This document shows, piece by piece, positions 54,543-64,000 of a DNA stretch of 64,000 bases (position 1 is the first letter of the stretch; each line of letters starts with the position of its first letter). The DNA comes from Spirochaetales bacterium (GTDB lineage: Bacteria > Spirochaetota > Spirochaetia > SZUA-6 > JAFGRV01), in NCBI GenBank assembly GCA_016930085.1, contig JAFGHO010000018.1, forward strand, positions 1 to 64,000, written 5' to 3'. Made by a program: the position numbers and the translations under genes. The notes under the pieces are model-generated. The model saw only the letters and a list, made by a program, of their open reading frames with translations, was not told the origin of the DNA and did no database searches.

Positions 54543-56084
54543 TTATATATCGGATAAAAGATTCTGTTTGCAATACACCAATGCATCACCGGCGAATTTT
54601 CCATGAAAACGTTTTATGAGGTACATATCATCGATATACTCATTGCCGAACGTTATAAAAAACTTATTTTCCATATCCGCTTCCCGAACAATATGTGAAG
54701 TATCACAAAGCCATTCCATATACATGTCAAGATATTCTTGTCTTGTCGGAGGACGGTTTCTCCTGTCGATGGCTGTTTCGGGATTATTTATCGGATCTTT
54801 CATTTCCTGATAGAAAATAATATCGTAGGTTTTATAATCCGATTGTATCACCCATTCAGTTATGGATTTCAACTGATGCGTTTTCTCTTTTTCTGCCAAC
54901 AGAGGATTTGTGAAATTGCTTACCAGGGGAATACTGATTCCCATTCGCAGGAGTATAATAAGAATCCCGCAAACGATGTATAAGAGAATTGTGGAATATT
55001 GATTGATAAATTTAATTTTATCATCCACGGTTTTCCAGCCATAAGGGAACGCTATCGTAGCGGCTGCTATCGTATAAATAGTATATGTCGGAGAACCTGT
55101 CGAAAGCCCCATTGGAAGAGGAAATGTCAATAAAATAAGAAATAACAATGACCATTTTTTAATTAAAAACATTTTGATTACAGAGACGCCTATCCATAAA
55201 AAAATAACCGGTACTTTGAAAATAAAAAACACTATTGACAATAACAGGAAGAATATTCCCGAGACAATTTTAATCGGCAATGTTGATCTCTTAACACTGA
55301 ATATTGTCGCAATTGTTAATAGTAATGAAAATACTGAGATCACAGGATGAATCTCTATCATACGATACGATACCAAAAGACCATATAAATTCAGACTCAA
55401 TGACGAAACACTCGTACTGACTCTGATTAAAATGATGAGAAGTGCCGCTATTATCAAGAAGACGATACTCAAAATATATTCTTTAAATGTGAAGGATTTA
55501 TAGTTTTCTATTCCAAAACCGACCAGAAAACCTATAAATACCAATAATGAAGACGGGTGCGCCATATAGGCGATACAGGTAAAGATAAATGCATATACAA
55601 TGGTCCTGACATGACTGCGCTTTGGATTTTCAAACAAATAATAAAGACAGGCAATCAAAAGGAGAACAGGGCTATAGTTGATGCCGTGCAAATGAAACAA
55701 ATAGATATAGCCTGTAAAAAAAACACCGGTAATCAATAAACTAGAAAGTGCAAATATTTTCTTTTCTTTCACAACCATCGCAATAAAAAACCAGGCAATA
55801 ATAGCAAGAAGAAAGTTATATAGTTGATGCAAATATATCCCGCCGCCGGTTATTTTATAGCATAGATATACGATAAGATTGTTTAATGGGCGGAAATTGG
55901 GTTGATAAAATATATTTTCGGTAATCGCCTGAATAAAATTAGTCTTCCCGAGAATCACAACCCAGAAATATGATTCATTATGGTTTTCAAATGGAAATGC
56001 GATAAAAAAACAGAACGTTATTCCCAATATCGCGATTAGCCCGTAATGAAACGTGTGTAGTCCGTCAATTTTAGAATTTTCCAT
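54543..56084 (-). CDS. Integral membrane protein, GT-C-like
   Basis: 513 residues with about 11 hydrophobic segments and a soluble C-terminal tail (IDRRNRPPTRQEYLDMYMEWLCDTSHI). The pattern of a large loop after the first helices (NHNESYFWVVILGKTNFIQAITENIFYQPNFRPLNN) resembles GT-C glycosyltransferases, but I cannot name the family. It lies in the polysaccharide locus and starts after AAGGA. Confidence 0.65.
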   Translation of the reverse strand: MENSKIDGLHTFHYGLIAILGITFCFFIAFPFENHNESYFWVVILGKTNFIQAITENIFYQPNFRPLNNLIVYLCYKITGGGIYLHQLYNFLLAIIAWFFIAMVVKEKKIFALSSLLITGVFFTGYIYLFHLHGINYSPVLLLIACLYYLFENPKRSHVRTIVYAFIFTCIAYMAHPSSLLVFIGFLVGFGIENYKSFTFKEYILSIVFLIIAALLIILIRVSTSVSSLSLNLYGLLVSYRMIEIHPVISVFSLLLTIATIFSVKRSTLPIKIVSGIFFLLLSIVFFIFKVPVIFLWIGVSVIKMFLIKKWSLLFLILLTFPLPMGLSTGSPTYTIYTIAAATIAFPYGWKTVDDKIKFINQYSTILLYIVCGILIILLRMGISIPLVSNFTNPLLAEKEKTHQLKSITEWVIQSDYKTYDIIFYQEMKDPINNPETAIDRRNRPPTRQEYLDMYMEWLCDTSHIVREADMENKFFITFGNEYIDDMYLIKRFHGKFAGDALVYCKQNLLSDI

Positions 56085-56255
56085 TTATTCCTTCTTACCC
56101 GACATAATATTCTTTACATATTATCCGATACAAACCATGTTTTTTACTGTAATACATATTTCATGCAAAAGTCAATAAATTATCGGGTATAACCATGAAC
56201 CCGGATACCTCGCATATAGTGACGTATCACCAACAGACGGAAATCATTATCGCCA

Positions 56256-57611
56256 TCAGGGGGATTCGATTGTTTTCGTACTATCGCGATTAACCGTAAC
56301 GACCGTCAATAAAAATATTCCCCATAAAAAACTGGTCGGTACAATAAACGTACTCTCGGACATGTTATGAATTAAAATCATTATTAATAGAATCAACCGA
56401 AGCCTCGAATAAATCAGATTATATTTATCTTTTTTCGATAATACGATTATATTTTTATATGATTGTAATAATACAAGTATAAAAATTACAAAACCGGCAA
56501 GGCCGAGTTCCAAGTAAATATTAATATAACCATTATGAGAACTATTTAAAACAAAACTATAAACGTTAAACAAAGGATTTGTTAAATTAATGTACCAGAA
56601 CGCCCCAAAACCGGGCCCGAACAGCCAATGGCGTAAAGAAATTTGAATCAATAATGTCCATATACCGATACGTCCGGAAAAAGTCATATCACGCCCTGAC
56701 GATTCAACAATAACCTCCAGAAGCGTTTTATCAAAAAAAGCACCCGTGATCGTTTCTTCCAGATAAAACAATATAAAAGCGGTAATTGATATCCTCATTA
56801 TCCTGTTGATATCCTTTTTCGATCTAAACAGGACAAACATGAGGACGAGGCTTATGATAAATATCAGGACCGATGTGTTACTCCTCGAATCCGATGAACC
56901 ACCCAGCAGGTACAGACCCAGCAGGATAAATACGATATACAGTCTTTTCGCTTTTTTATTTTTTTCTGTAATCATAGAGAAAACGAAATTCGTCAGGAAA
57001 ATTGCCGTTACAACACCGAGAGAATTCTTGTGAATGGTAATTCCAACCCACATCTGTGTAAGGCCGTCTTGTGTAAAGGCAACGCCGATATACCTGAAAT
57101 ACTTAATGCATATAATCGAAAAAGGAAATACAATATAAGCGGACCACCGGAATATGGCACAGAGCGCTTCCATGGGATCATCGTCCGTCAGGACGACCAT
57201 ACTGACGATGATATCTCCGACAATTCTGATCCACCGCTTTATCGATATATCTTTATAATCCGACCATATAATACTGATTAACATGTATAAAAACAGCAGG
57301 ATCAAGGCAAGATTTTTCCTAATAATTTCCTGTATATTAATATTGTTTTTAATCAGGATGATAATACTCAAAAACATCAAAAGAATGAGAAAATTTCTGT
57401 CTATTGGGCTTCCGGCCGAGATATCGAAATCCGTAGCGATGGTTTGAGCGGGATTTAACCAATAAGCCAACGATCTTCCCGTACTGCTGTATAACAGCCA
57501 TATGAACGGCACAATCAGCTTCAAAGAATAGCGTTTGTGTATTCGCAAATCGATAATAAAGACAATGGTAACAAAAACAATACAGGCAAATAATGCTATA
57601 TTTGGACTCAT
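56256..57611 (-). CDS. O-antigen ligase/polymerase-like membrane protein
   Basis: 451 residues, about 10-11 membrane segments. The loop ITIHKNSLGVVTAIFLTNF and the late FGPGFGAFWYINLTNPLFNVYSFVLNSSHNGYINIYLELGLAGF, with the Asn-His of the HNGY type, are typical of WaaL/Wzy enzymes, which join or polymerise oligosaccharide units at the periplasmic face. Without partner data, ligase and polymerase cannot be distinguished. Confidence 0.84.
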   Translation of the reverse strand: MSPNIALFACIVFVTIVFIIDLRIHKRYSLKLIVPFIWLLYSSTGRSLAYWLNPAQTIATDFDISAGSPIDRNFLILLMFLSIIILIKNNINIQEIIRKNLALILLFLYMLISIIWSDYKDISIKRWIRIVGDIIVSMVVLTDDDPMEALCAIFRWSAYIVFPFSIICIKYFRYIGVAFTQDGLTQMWVGITIHKNSLGVVTAIFLTNFVFSMITEKNKKAKRLYIVFILLGLYLLGGSSDSRSNTSVLIFIISLVLMFVLFRSKKDINRIMRISITAFILFYLEETITGAFFDKTLLEVIVESSGRDMTFSGRIGIWTLLIQISLRHWLFGPGFGAFWYINLTNPLFNVYSFVLNSSHNGYINIYLELGLAGFVIFILVLLQSYKNIIVLSKKDKYNLIYSRLRLILLIMILIHNMSESTFIVPTSFLWGIFLLTVVTVNRDSTKTIESP

Positions 57612-58056
57612 ATATTCACTGTTTCATTCTTAAATTTGGCGGTCGAAATATGTTACATAACAATCTCAGCTTTTTATCGATATTCATGGCTTTATCATTA
57701 CCCCAGCATTATTCAACTGCCTGGCTGCTTTTTATTTTTTTCAATCCGGTTTCAATGAAACCATGATATATCAAACACATACAATACCGGGTTAAAAGAA
57801 AGTATAATGTAAAATACCAATAATTGTCCAGCAATCATTGTCTTTCAGCAGCGATGTTTCCAACTTTCCAGCCCCACCTCATCGAAATCACGTGAAATGA
57901 CCCTTTTGTCAATAAGGCTTTTGATGTGCGTACGGGAAATAAATGGCAATAATTATGCTTGACTTTGCTCAGAAGATATAATAGTCTGTTATTGAATAAA
58001 TCAAATCGGCTTGTGAAGTCTTTCCGGCATTAAAATTATATGATAAAGGAGACACT
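57612..58056. other. Intergenic region between divergent genes
   Basis: 445 bp. No gene recognised. A TATAAT-like -10 lies at 57977-57982, but the TTGACT at 57959 is too close to act as its -35. The next gene starts after AAAGGAG. AT-rich. Confidence 0.5.
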
Positions 58057-58620
58057 ATGAAACAAATAATCAGTATATTTTGCATACTTTTAATCTTCAA
58101 TGCCGCTCTTTTCTCACAGACAGCCGAACGGTTGGCCGAAAAACCGGCGGCAAAAAAACCGGAAAAACACGAAATCGGTTTTATTTTTCAAATAGAAAAC
58201 ATCTACCGGTTTGTTACAAATTATTCCGACGGCATCATTTCGGGATTTGGTCTCAAGTACTGGTTTTCAAGTAAACTGGCTTTTCGTGGTGTTACCTATT
58301 TTAATATCTTTACCGATGCAGAAGATGATGTGAACAACTATTATTCTTTTGGCCTTGGCGGTATAGCAGAATACCATTTTACCAGCGGCAAGGCATCCCC
58401 TTATTTAGGCGGTATGGGCGGCTTTGAAATTCTCAACCAGAATGAAGAGTTCTATCTGGATTATCATATCGGCGGTGTCCTTGGCGTAGAAATCAGAACA
58501 GAAGCATATCTTTCGTTTTTTGCAGAATACAGGTTGCTTATCGTCTTTGACGAAATGGGAATGACAGTCGATTTGGGCAAACAATATCTGCCGGTCCTTG
58601 GCGTTACCATCTATTTTTAA
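58057..58620 (+). CDS. Small outer-membrane barrel protein
   Basis: 187 residues with signal peptide KQIISIFCILLIFNAALFSQ. A Lys/Pro/Glu stretch (AEKPAAKKPEKHEIG) is followed by alternating strands such as YYSFGLGGIAEYHFT and YLGGMGGFEIL, and an end GVTIYF with an aromatic terminus: an OmpA/OmpW-like barrel. Family unknown. Located among polysaccharide genes. Confidence 0.73.
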   Translation: MKQIISIFCILLIFNAALFSQTAERLAEKPAAKKPEKHEIGFIFQIENIYRFVTNYSDGIISGFGLKYWFSSKLAFRGVTYFNIFTDAEDDVNNYYSFGLGGIAEYHFTSGKASPYLGGMGGFEILNQNEEFYLDYHIGGVLGVEIRTEAYLSFFAEYRLLIVFDEMGMTVDLGKQYLPVLGVTIYF

Positions 58621-58745
58621 GTATTTTTATATGTCCTGTATAACCATAAACAGAATTCTCATAATGTCAAATATATTATCCTTATTGTAAGCTGTATAAT
58701 AACCCGATAAACGGCAATAATCCGTTAATAGTTAAGGAGAAAAAT

Positions 58746-60566
58746 ATGCCTGGCATATCAGGAATTATTTCAAAGGCCAATAATAGTCAAAACAAACGGC
58801 GAATTCTGGAAATGACGAACGCGATGATGCATGAGTCTTTTTATAATTCAGGTACATATATAAATGAAAATGATGGAATATATATCGGCTGGGTCTCACA
58901 TCGGGGGTCTTTCGATGACTGTCTGCCGGTGACGAATGAAACAAAAAATTTATTGCTTTTTTTCTCCGGTGAAAATTATATTGACAATGCCCTGCTCGAT
59001 CACCTCAAGAAGAAACAGCATATGTTCGATGCCTCGAATGCGAGTTATCTGATTCATCTCTATGAAGAGCAAGGGGATGATTTTTATTTAACATTAAACG
59101 GCTTTTTCAGCGGGATTCTTGTCGATCTCAACAGGCAAACGCTTATCCTTTTTAACGACAGATTCGGAATGAAGCGTGTTTATGCATATACAGACGACGA
59201 TGAGTTCCTGTTTTCAAACGAGGCAAAATCCATTTTACGCGTGCAAAAAAAAACGCGCCGTCTTGAAGAAAAAAATCTGGGAGAATATTTTTCCCTGGGA
59301 TGCGCGCTGGAGAATAACACCATATTCTCCAACATACAAACATTGGAATGCGGATCAAAATGGACGTTTATCAAGGCTGAACATGTTAAAAAGGAACGTT
59401 ATTTCAGTCCGCGATCGTGGGAAGATCAACCTGTCCTCGATGAAAGCCGCTATTATACAAAACTGAAAGAAACATTCCGGAAAATTCTGCCCCGTTATAT
59501 AAAGCCCGAAGAAAACGTTGCTATCTCATTAACCGGCGGGCTGGATACGCGTATGATCATGGCATATATCGATACAGACAGGATGAAACCGGAATGCTAT
59601 ACATTCGGCGGGTTTTACAGAGATAGCTATGATGTTAAAATCGCCAGAAAAATAGCCCGTGCCTGCGGACTCCGCCATCAAACATTGCGTATCGATGACG
59701 GCTTTTTAAAAGAATTTCCCGACCTTGTCGAAAAAACGATATTTGTTACGGACGGAAATATGAATCTCAATGGCGCCGCTATGCTTTTTGTCAATAAAAT
59801 GGCAAGGGAAATCGCGCCTGTTCGGTTAACGGGAAATTATGGAAGTGAAATAATCAGGAAAGTAAGTAATTTTAAATTCAATCCTCCCGATTGCGGCCTT
59901 TTTTCATACGATATGCGTCAAAATATTAACCTCGCCGCAGAAAGCTTCCGTTCGATTAAACACGGACGGGATTTATCTTTTACCCTTTTCAAACAATTAC
60001 CTTTATATCATTATAATTCCTTCTCACTGGAGGCGACGCAATTGATGGTACGCTCTCCGTTTACCGACAACGATTTCATTGAGGTCGCATACCGGAAGCC
60101 GCAATCAATTGATGAAAGGGCTTTGTTACTCCAACTCATTTTTGACGGAAACAAAGAATTGGGCGCAATGATATCGGACAGGGGTATTAAAAGAAATTCC
60201 ATCTTCCCGGTATCGTTCATACGGCACGCATATTACGAATTTCTTTTTAAAATGGAATATTATTTCAATTACGGAATGCCCCAATTTCTGTCAAAACTCA
60301 TGTATATTCTTGGGCACCGGCACCTGGAGAAGATTTTTCTGGGATGGCATAAATACTATCATTTAAGACCGATTATCAGGGATACCTGTTCGGACTATCT
60401 TAACATACTGCTTGATCAGAAAACACTCTCACGGTCTTTTTTCAATAAAGCGTTTATTGAAAAAATGGTAAACGATCATTTGAAGGGATACAAAAATTAT
60501 ACGGTAGAAATAAACACCGCCCTTTCAATAGAACTGACGTGTCGCCTTCTATTGGAACAATTTTGA
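58746..60566 (+). CDS. Asparagine-synthase-like protein lacking Cys2
   Basis: 606 residues. The start is fixed by TAAGGAG before ATG and reads MPGISGIISK. Glutamine amidotransferases of this family begin MCGI, where Cys2 is the nucleophile; here it is Pro, so the glutaminase domain should be inactive. LILFNDRFGMKRVYAYT and FLFSNEAKSIL are the rest of that domain. The synthetase domain has the PP-loop ISLTGGLDTRMIMAYID. These proteins occur in exopolysaccharide loci and may use ammonia or act as an adenylating enzyme. Asparagine formation is not assumed. Confidence 0.87.
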   Translation: MPGISGIISKANNSQNKRRILEMTNAMMHESFYNSGTYINENDGIYIGWVSHRGSFDDCLPVTNETKNLLLFFSGENYIDNALLDHLKKKQHMFDASNASYLIHLYEEQGDDFYLTLNGFFSGILVDLNRQTLILFNDRFGMKRVYAYTDDDEFLFSNEAKSILRVQKKTRRLEEKNLGEYFSLGCALENNTIFSNIQTLECGSKWTFIKAEHVKKERYFSPRSWEDQPVLDESRYYTKLKETFRKILPRYIKPEENVAISLTGGLDTRMIMAYIDTDRMKPECYTFGGFYRDSYDVKIARKIARACGLRHQTLRIDDGFLKEFPDLVEKTIFVTDGNMNLNGAAMLFVNKMAREIAPVRLTGNYGSEIIRKVSNFKFNPPDCGLFSYDMRQNINLAAESFRSIKHGRDLSFTLFKQLPLYHYNSFSLEATQLMVRSPFTDNDFIEVAYRKPQSIDERALLLQLIFDGNKELGAMISDRGIKRNSIFPVSFIRHAYYEFLFKMEYYFNYGMPQFLSKLMYILGHRHLEKIFLGWHKYYHLRPIIRDTCSDYLNILLDQKTLSRSFFNKAFIEKMVNDHLKGYKNYTVEINTALSIELTCRLLLEQF

Positions 60567-60587
60567 TAGTTCCCATGGCGACAATTG

Positions 60588-61358
60588 CTACATATGATGA
60601 CCTTGAACGATTTCAACCGCTTTCACTACAGGCAGGATTGTCGCGCCCGATTCAATTGAATATTGAACGATCTTTTCAAATACACCTGCGCCGCACCCGA
60701 AAGGTGTCGGTTGATCGCCGATATCGTGGGTAGCGAAGATAAGCCATCCACGTTCAACACGATTTTTGTCGATCATTTTCATTATCTCCTGCAGATTTTT
60801 ATTATTTCTTTTATCGATAAAATAACCTTTTAGGAGATTGAAATCGATCGCAGTTCGATTATTCGTTTGCCCGCCGCCGCGACAACAAACAAAATATCTG
60901 CCGGCCGTTCGCTTTGTCAGCGGCTTTGGTACGGCTATTGGATAGGATAACGTCCGGAAGTATGTTCCCGGTAATAATGTCTCGAGAGAATCACGATTCT
61001 TTTTTATCGCTTCTTCAAAGTCTTTCGTATTTGTATGCCATGCATCAAGATGTGAAAACGTATGACATCCTATTTCATGCCCTTCCGATACAATATTTTT
61101 CAAATCATTGACAGAGATTATTTTCCCCGTTGGCGTCTCTTTGCCAAGCAGACCAAGAGAGATATAAAACGTCGCATGTAAACCGTATTTTCTCAGTATC
61201 GCTCCGCCCTCAGTGAACGCCGATGAGGGAATATCGTCGAACGTAAAAGAAATAAGCGGTTTATCCAATAGAAATCGGGTGGATCGTTTAGAGAAAAAAG
61301 TGGACCGTATCCTTCTGTATTTATTATATAACCTGTTCCAAAAGGAAGCATGACTCAT
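60588..61358 (-). CDS. Polysaccharide deacetylase-like protein
   Basis: 256 residues: FTFDDIPSSAFTEGGAILRKYGLHATFYIS has the catalytic Asp pair, GHEIGCHTFSHLDAW the zinc-binding His-x3-His, and FRTLSYPIAVPKPLT a later motif, all of the NodB/CE4 fold. No clear signal peptide. Deacetylates an N-acetyl-sugar, probably of the polysaccharide in this locus. Convergent with the asparagine-synthase gene. Confidence 0.85.
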   Translation of the reverse strand: MSHASFWNRLYNKYRRIRSTFFSKRSTRFLLDKPLISFTFDDIPSSAFTEGGAILRKYGLHATFYISLGLLGKETPTGKIISVNDLKNIVSEGHEIGCHTFSHLDAWHTNTKDFEEAIKKNRDSLETLLPGTYFRTLSYPIAVPKPLTKRTAGRYFVCCRGGGQTNNRTAIDFNLLKGYFIDKRNNKNLQEIMKMIDKNRVERGWLIFATHDIGDQPTPFGCGAGVFEKIVQYSIESGATILPVVKAVEIVQGHHM

Positions 61359-61461
61359 CTTTTAAAATCCATATCCCTTCTTTTCAATAAATGTTATTCG
61401 ACCTATATTATACCTATTCTTTCGAATATTTAACTGTTTTTTATCCAATCCCGTTATTTTT

Positions 61462-62358
61462 TCACTCCCCGGTCCTTTTCTTTTTTACTGTTTTATACCA
61501 CGATGTCCTCATGTTAAGAAAGAAATTTAAAATAAATTTAGGTATCATTGCCTTCATGCCATGGTGTAATCCAGTCTTTATTGCGAGGTCGCCCAAAAAG
61601 GTTAACGGAATAAAATATCGCGGAATCTCTATTTTGAGAAATCCATTATATTTTTTGAATGTCGTCAATGAATCTTCGCCTTTTTTACCATAGACGAATT
61701 TTCCGTAAACAAGATAAGAACACCCTTTTTCTGCACAACGTTTTACCGCGGCGGAAAAAAGCGCATTCATGGGGGATTTGTCGCGATGTGATATTTTAGC
61801 GATTGTTCCGCTCGTTCTTGCGTATTCGTCTCCATAACATAATTTAATGAATCCGACTTTTTCTTTTTCGTGATACGCGACAAGGAATTCACTTCGTTCC
61901 AGATCGGTCGCCCAACCCTTTTTGACGGTACTAAAATCCTTTCCAAAATAAGAATATTTTTTCCCCCTGCGAATGGGAGTCTCATTGAATATATCCATGA
62001 GACCCAGAATGAGATTATCATCAAATTTCTCAATTTTGACGTTTATTCCTTTTTTTTCCGATTTTCTTATCTTGTTGCGTACATTTGTATGGATCTGACC
62101 GGAAAACCAATCTTCGTATGTTGAGATCGGCAGGGCTGCTATATTGTCCGGTTCTCTATAATACAGATATTTCGGTTCCGTTTCTTCTATATTCTGGACG
62201 ACCGTCAAAATATCCGCCTTCAATTTCCTTTTTTTAATCTCTTCCATTATTTCAGCAGGATCTTTGACAGGGAATATCCACTCATCTCTAACAGAAATTT
62301 TTCTAATTAATTTCCCCTTGCTTTCGAAGCATAATTGTCTGATATCAGCATATTTCAT
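61462..62358 (-). CDS. FemAB/GNAT-like acyltransferase
   Basis: 298 residues from the ATG at 62358; an in-frame TTG gives 301. TNVRNKIRKSEKKGINVKIEKFDDNLI, NETPIRRGKKYSYFGKDF, FLVAYHEKEKVGFIKLCYGDEYARTSGTIAK and KGCSYLVYGKFVYGKKGEDSL follow the GNAT/FemAB pattern found in exopolysaccharide loci. Expected to transfer an acyl or aminoacyl group to sugar or peptide. Its exact substrate is unknown. Confidence 0.75.
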   Translation of the reverse strand: MKYADIRQLCFESKGKLIRKISVRDEWIFPVKDPAEIMEEIKKRKLKADILTVVQNIEETEPKYLYYREPDNIAALPISTYEDWFSGQIHTNVRNKIRKSEKKGINVKIEKFDDNLILGLMDIFNETPIRRGKKYSYFGKDFSTVKKGWATDLERSEFLVAYHEKEKVGFIKLCYGDEYARTSGTIAKISHRDKSPMNALFSAAVKRCAEKGCSYLVYGKFVYGKKGEDSLTTFKKYNGFLKIEIPRYFIPLTFLGDLAIKTGLHHGMKAMIPKFILNFFLNMRTSWYKTVKKKRTGE

Positions 62359-62519
62359 AGATGACAACCTTTACTATTTTTTATTGTTTATACCATGTAT
62401 GCCAAAAATACCCAAGAAAATAAAATACCATTACCGTTGTCTGTAAAATGATGTTAACTTTATTTTAAAACGTAACCCTTTCCAACTCAATCCCTCATCA
62501 TTCAACTTTTTAAAAAAGT

Positions 62520-64000
62520 CTATTTATTATCGATCATTTTCAGAAAATGCGACATAACCTGCCTGAACGGTTGTACTCCCCGAAAGAATATGATCAATGT
62601 TAAAACATACACTCCGATAAATACCGGTAATGTGTACAATATATTAATGAGAGGATTTGAGGAGGAAAAGACAAAATTAAGCAATATAAAACATATTACC
62701 GCGGCGATTGCTGAACAGACAAAATATTTCCAGATAGTTTTGATTATCATAGAAACTTTCAAGCCTATTTCTTGGCCCGCATAATGCATTCCCGGAAAAA
62801 CCAGTATATAGATGACAATGATATATGCAACCGCGACCCCCATCACGCCAAAAAACAACCCGATAATATACGAAGCAATATTCAAGATTGAATCAAGGAT
62901 ACCCCAGCGGAACCATTTGTCCGGTCTTCCCAGAGAAACAAAAAGCCAACCCTGGGTTCCATATAAAATCTGCATTGCGGCGCCAACAGCCAGAACAGAG
63001 AGAATTTCTCCCGTTTTAAACCACTGTTCGCCTATGATCATTCTGATAATATCTGTGCTTTCTATACTCAGGTAAAAACAAAACGGTGTCGTGAGTATGC
63101 ATATTGTTTCTATGGCGTTCAGGAAATAACGTATAAAACGCTGGTGGTCATCCTGCAGCTTGCTTAACGTAACGACAGCTACATTCTGCAAAGGGAATAT
63201 CAACTGATTCAACGGCATGAGAAAAAGACTGTATGCTTTACTGTATAATCCCAACTCATGGGCGCCGAATTTCCACCCGATCAGGGTTTTGTCGATATTT
63301 TTCGAAAAATATTTCATAAAATAATAGCCGCTTAAATTCGCACCGAATAATAAAAACGATCTCACACTGGTTTTTCTCGACGGCCTTGACGGAACCCATT
63401 TACTTACAATGCAGATGGCGACAAGATAGAAAAAACTATACAGCAGAAATCGAATCACAATAGCCCAGTAGCCGAATTCCAATATTGCGGCTATTATCGC
63501 GATGACTGAACTGAGAAATGTTGCTACTATTTCTACGACAGCCACCCTTTTAAAAAACATCCCACGTTTCAGCAAAGCCTGGTGCTGGATCGACAGACAG
63601 AGGAAAATAAAATTTGTTGAAAAGATAACGGCTATCATCGTAAGCTTGGGTTCTTTATAAAGCAATGAAATAACCGGTGCAAATACGATTGTTAATACCG
63701 CAAATCCAAATCCGAATAATGTATTAATCCAGAATAAATTACTTACCTGTTGATGAGTGATATCCTTTTTTTGAATTGTCGCATCACTCAATCCCATATC
63801 CTGAAAAACCATAAAAAACCCTGTCAGCGACGTCACCATGGCAATCAAACCAAAATCTTCGGGAGCCAATATTCGCGAGAGGATTATTGTCCCCCCCATC
63901 TGAACAAGATATACGATAAAACGGGATATAACCGTTATACCGCCTCCTTTGATGGCCTTTTTGTTTAAACCGTCCTGCAGATGATCGGCATTAAAATAAT
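62520..64000 (-). CDS. Wzx-like flippase, 5' end outside the window
   Basis: Open to the right edge: upstream of the first Met at 63899 the frame encodes ADHLQDGLNKKAIKGGGITVISRF, the normal N-terminus of this family, so the gene is partial. About 12 hydrophobic segments; LSRILAPEDFGLIAMVTSL and GLSDATIQKKDITHQQVSNLFWINTLFGF are hallmarks of MATE-type lipopolysaccharide flippases. It moves lipid-linked oligosaccharide across the inner membrane for the polymerase encoded at 56256. Confidence 0.9.
   Translation of the reverse strand, partial: YFNADHLQDGLNKKAIKGGGITVISRFIVYLVQMGGTIILSRILAPEDFGLIAMVTSLTGFFMVFQDMGLSDATIQKKDITHQQVSNLFWINTLFGFGFAVLTIVFAPVISLLYKEPKLTMIAVIFSTNFIFLCLSIQHQALLKRGMFFKRVAVVEIVATFLSSVIAIIAAILEFGYWAIVIRFLLYSFFYLVAICIVSKWVPSRPSRKTSVRSFLLFGANLSGYYFMKYFSKNIDKTLIGWKFGAHELGLYSKAYSLFLMPLNQLIFPLQNVAVVTLSKLQDDHQRFIRYFLNAIETICILTTPFCFYLSIESTDIIRMIIGEQWFKTGEILSVLAVGAAMQILYGTQGWLFVSLGRPDKWFRWGILDSILNIASYIIGLFFGVMGVAVAYIIVIYILVFPGMHYAGQEIGLKVSMIIKTIWKYFVCSAIAAVICFILLNFVFSSSNPLINILYTLPVFIGVYVLTLIIFFRGVQPFRQVMSHFLKMIDNK

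Overview
The window looks like a chromosomal segment of a free-living Gram-negative bacterium, most likely a spirochaete. This assignment is inferred from gene content: many loosely defined lipoproteins, small outer-membrane barrels, a CsgG-like protein, an OmpA protein with an FlgD-like segment, and two LacI-type-sensor HD-GYP proteins. No rRNA, tRNA, CRISPR array or prophage was seen.

Positions 1-9 kb: a three-gene cluster encodes a papain-family lipoprotein whose catalytic Asn segment lies before the Cys and His segments, then a cystatin-like secreted protein (the classical inhibitor fold for papain enzymes), then a PIN-domain protein. Next come two divergent paralogues that join a LacI-like ligand-binding domain to an HD-GYP c-di-GMP phosphodiesterase domain.

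9-30 kb: a 1707-residue secreted protein with four exact 52-residue repeats and a cysteine-rich tail, a DUF1573 protein, a 7TM hybrid histidine kinase, an ABC-class ATPase, a LysM/PKD/C39 peptidase-like protein, a dicarboxylate-type symporter, RadA, a zinc-ribbon protein, a GIY-YIG protein, an OmpA-type protein and a CsgG-like/lipoprotein pair.

29.8-33.7 kb: a decay patch with a frameshifted and internally deleted toxin-antitoxin relic and a beheaded WYL regulator. It is followed by a metzincin-like lipoprotein, a small barrel protein, a membrane protein and a NUDIX hydrolase.

33.8-64 kb: a large exopolysaccharide/O-antigen locus. It holds an SLBB export protein, a CsgD-like LuxR regulator, rmlD/C/A/B, WecB, a glycosyltransferase, a six-hairpin protein, a methyltransferase, a beta-helix lipoprotein, a GT-C-like protein, an O-antigen ligase/polymerase, an asparagine-synthase-like protein, a polysaccharide deacetylase, a FemAB-like acyltransferase and a flippase cut by the right edge. 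Embedded at 40.5-46.8 kb is the most interesting unit, a candidate RiPP (modified peptide) cassette. It comprises an ABC exporter, a SipW-like signal peptidase, an HprK-like kinase, a PqqD peptide chaperone, a radical SAM/SPASM enzyme, an NTP_transf_5 protein and, on the opposite strand, an unannotated 45-residue Cys/Trp-rich precursor-like peptide. Just downstream are a 24-bp perfect palindrome and a nested MITE-like inverted-repeat element.
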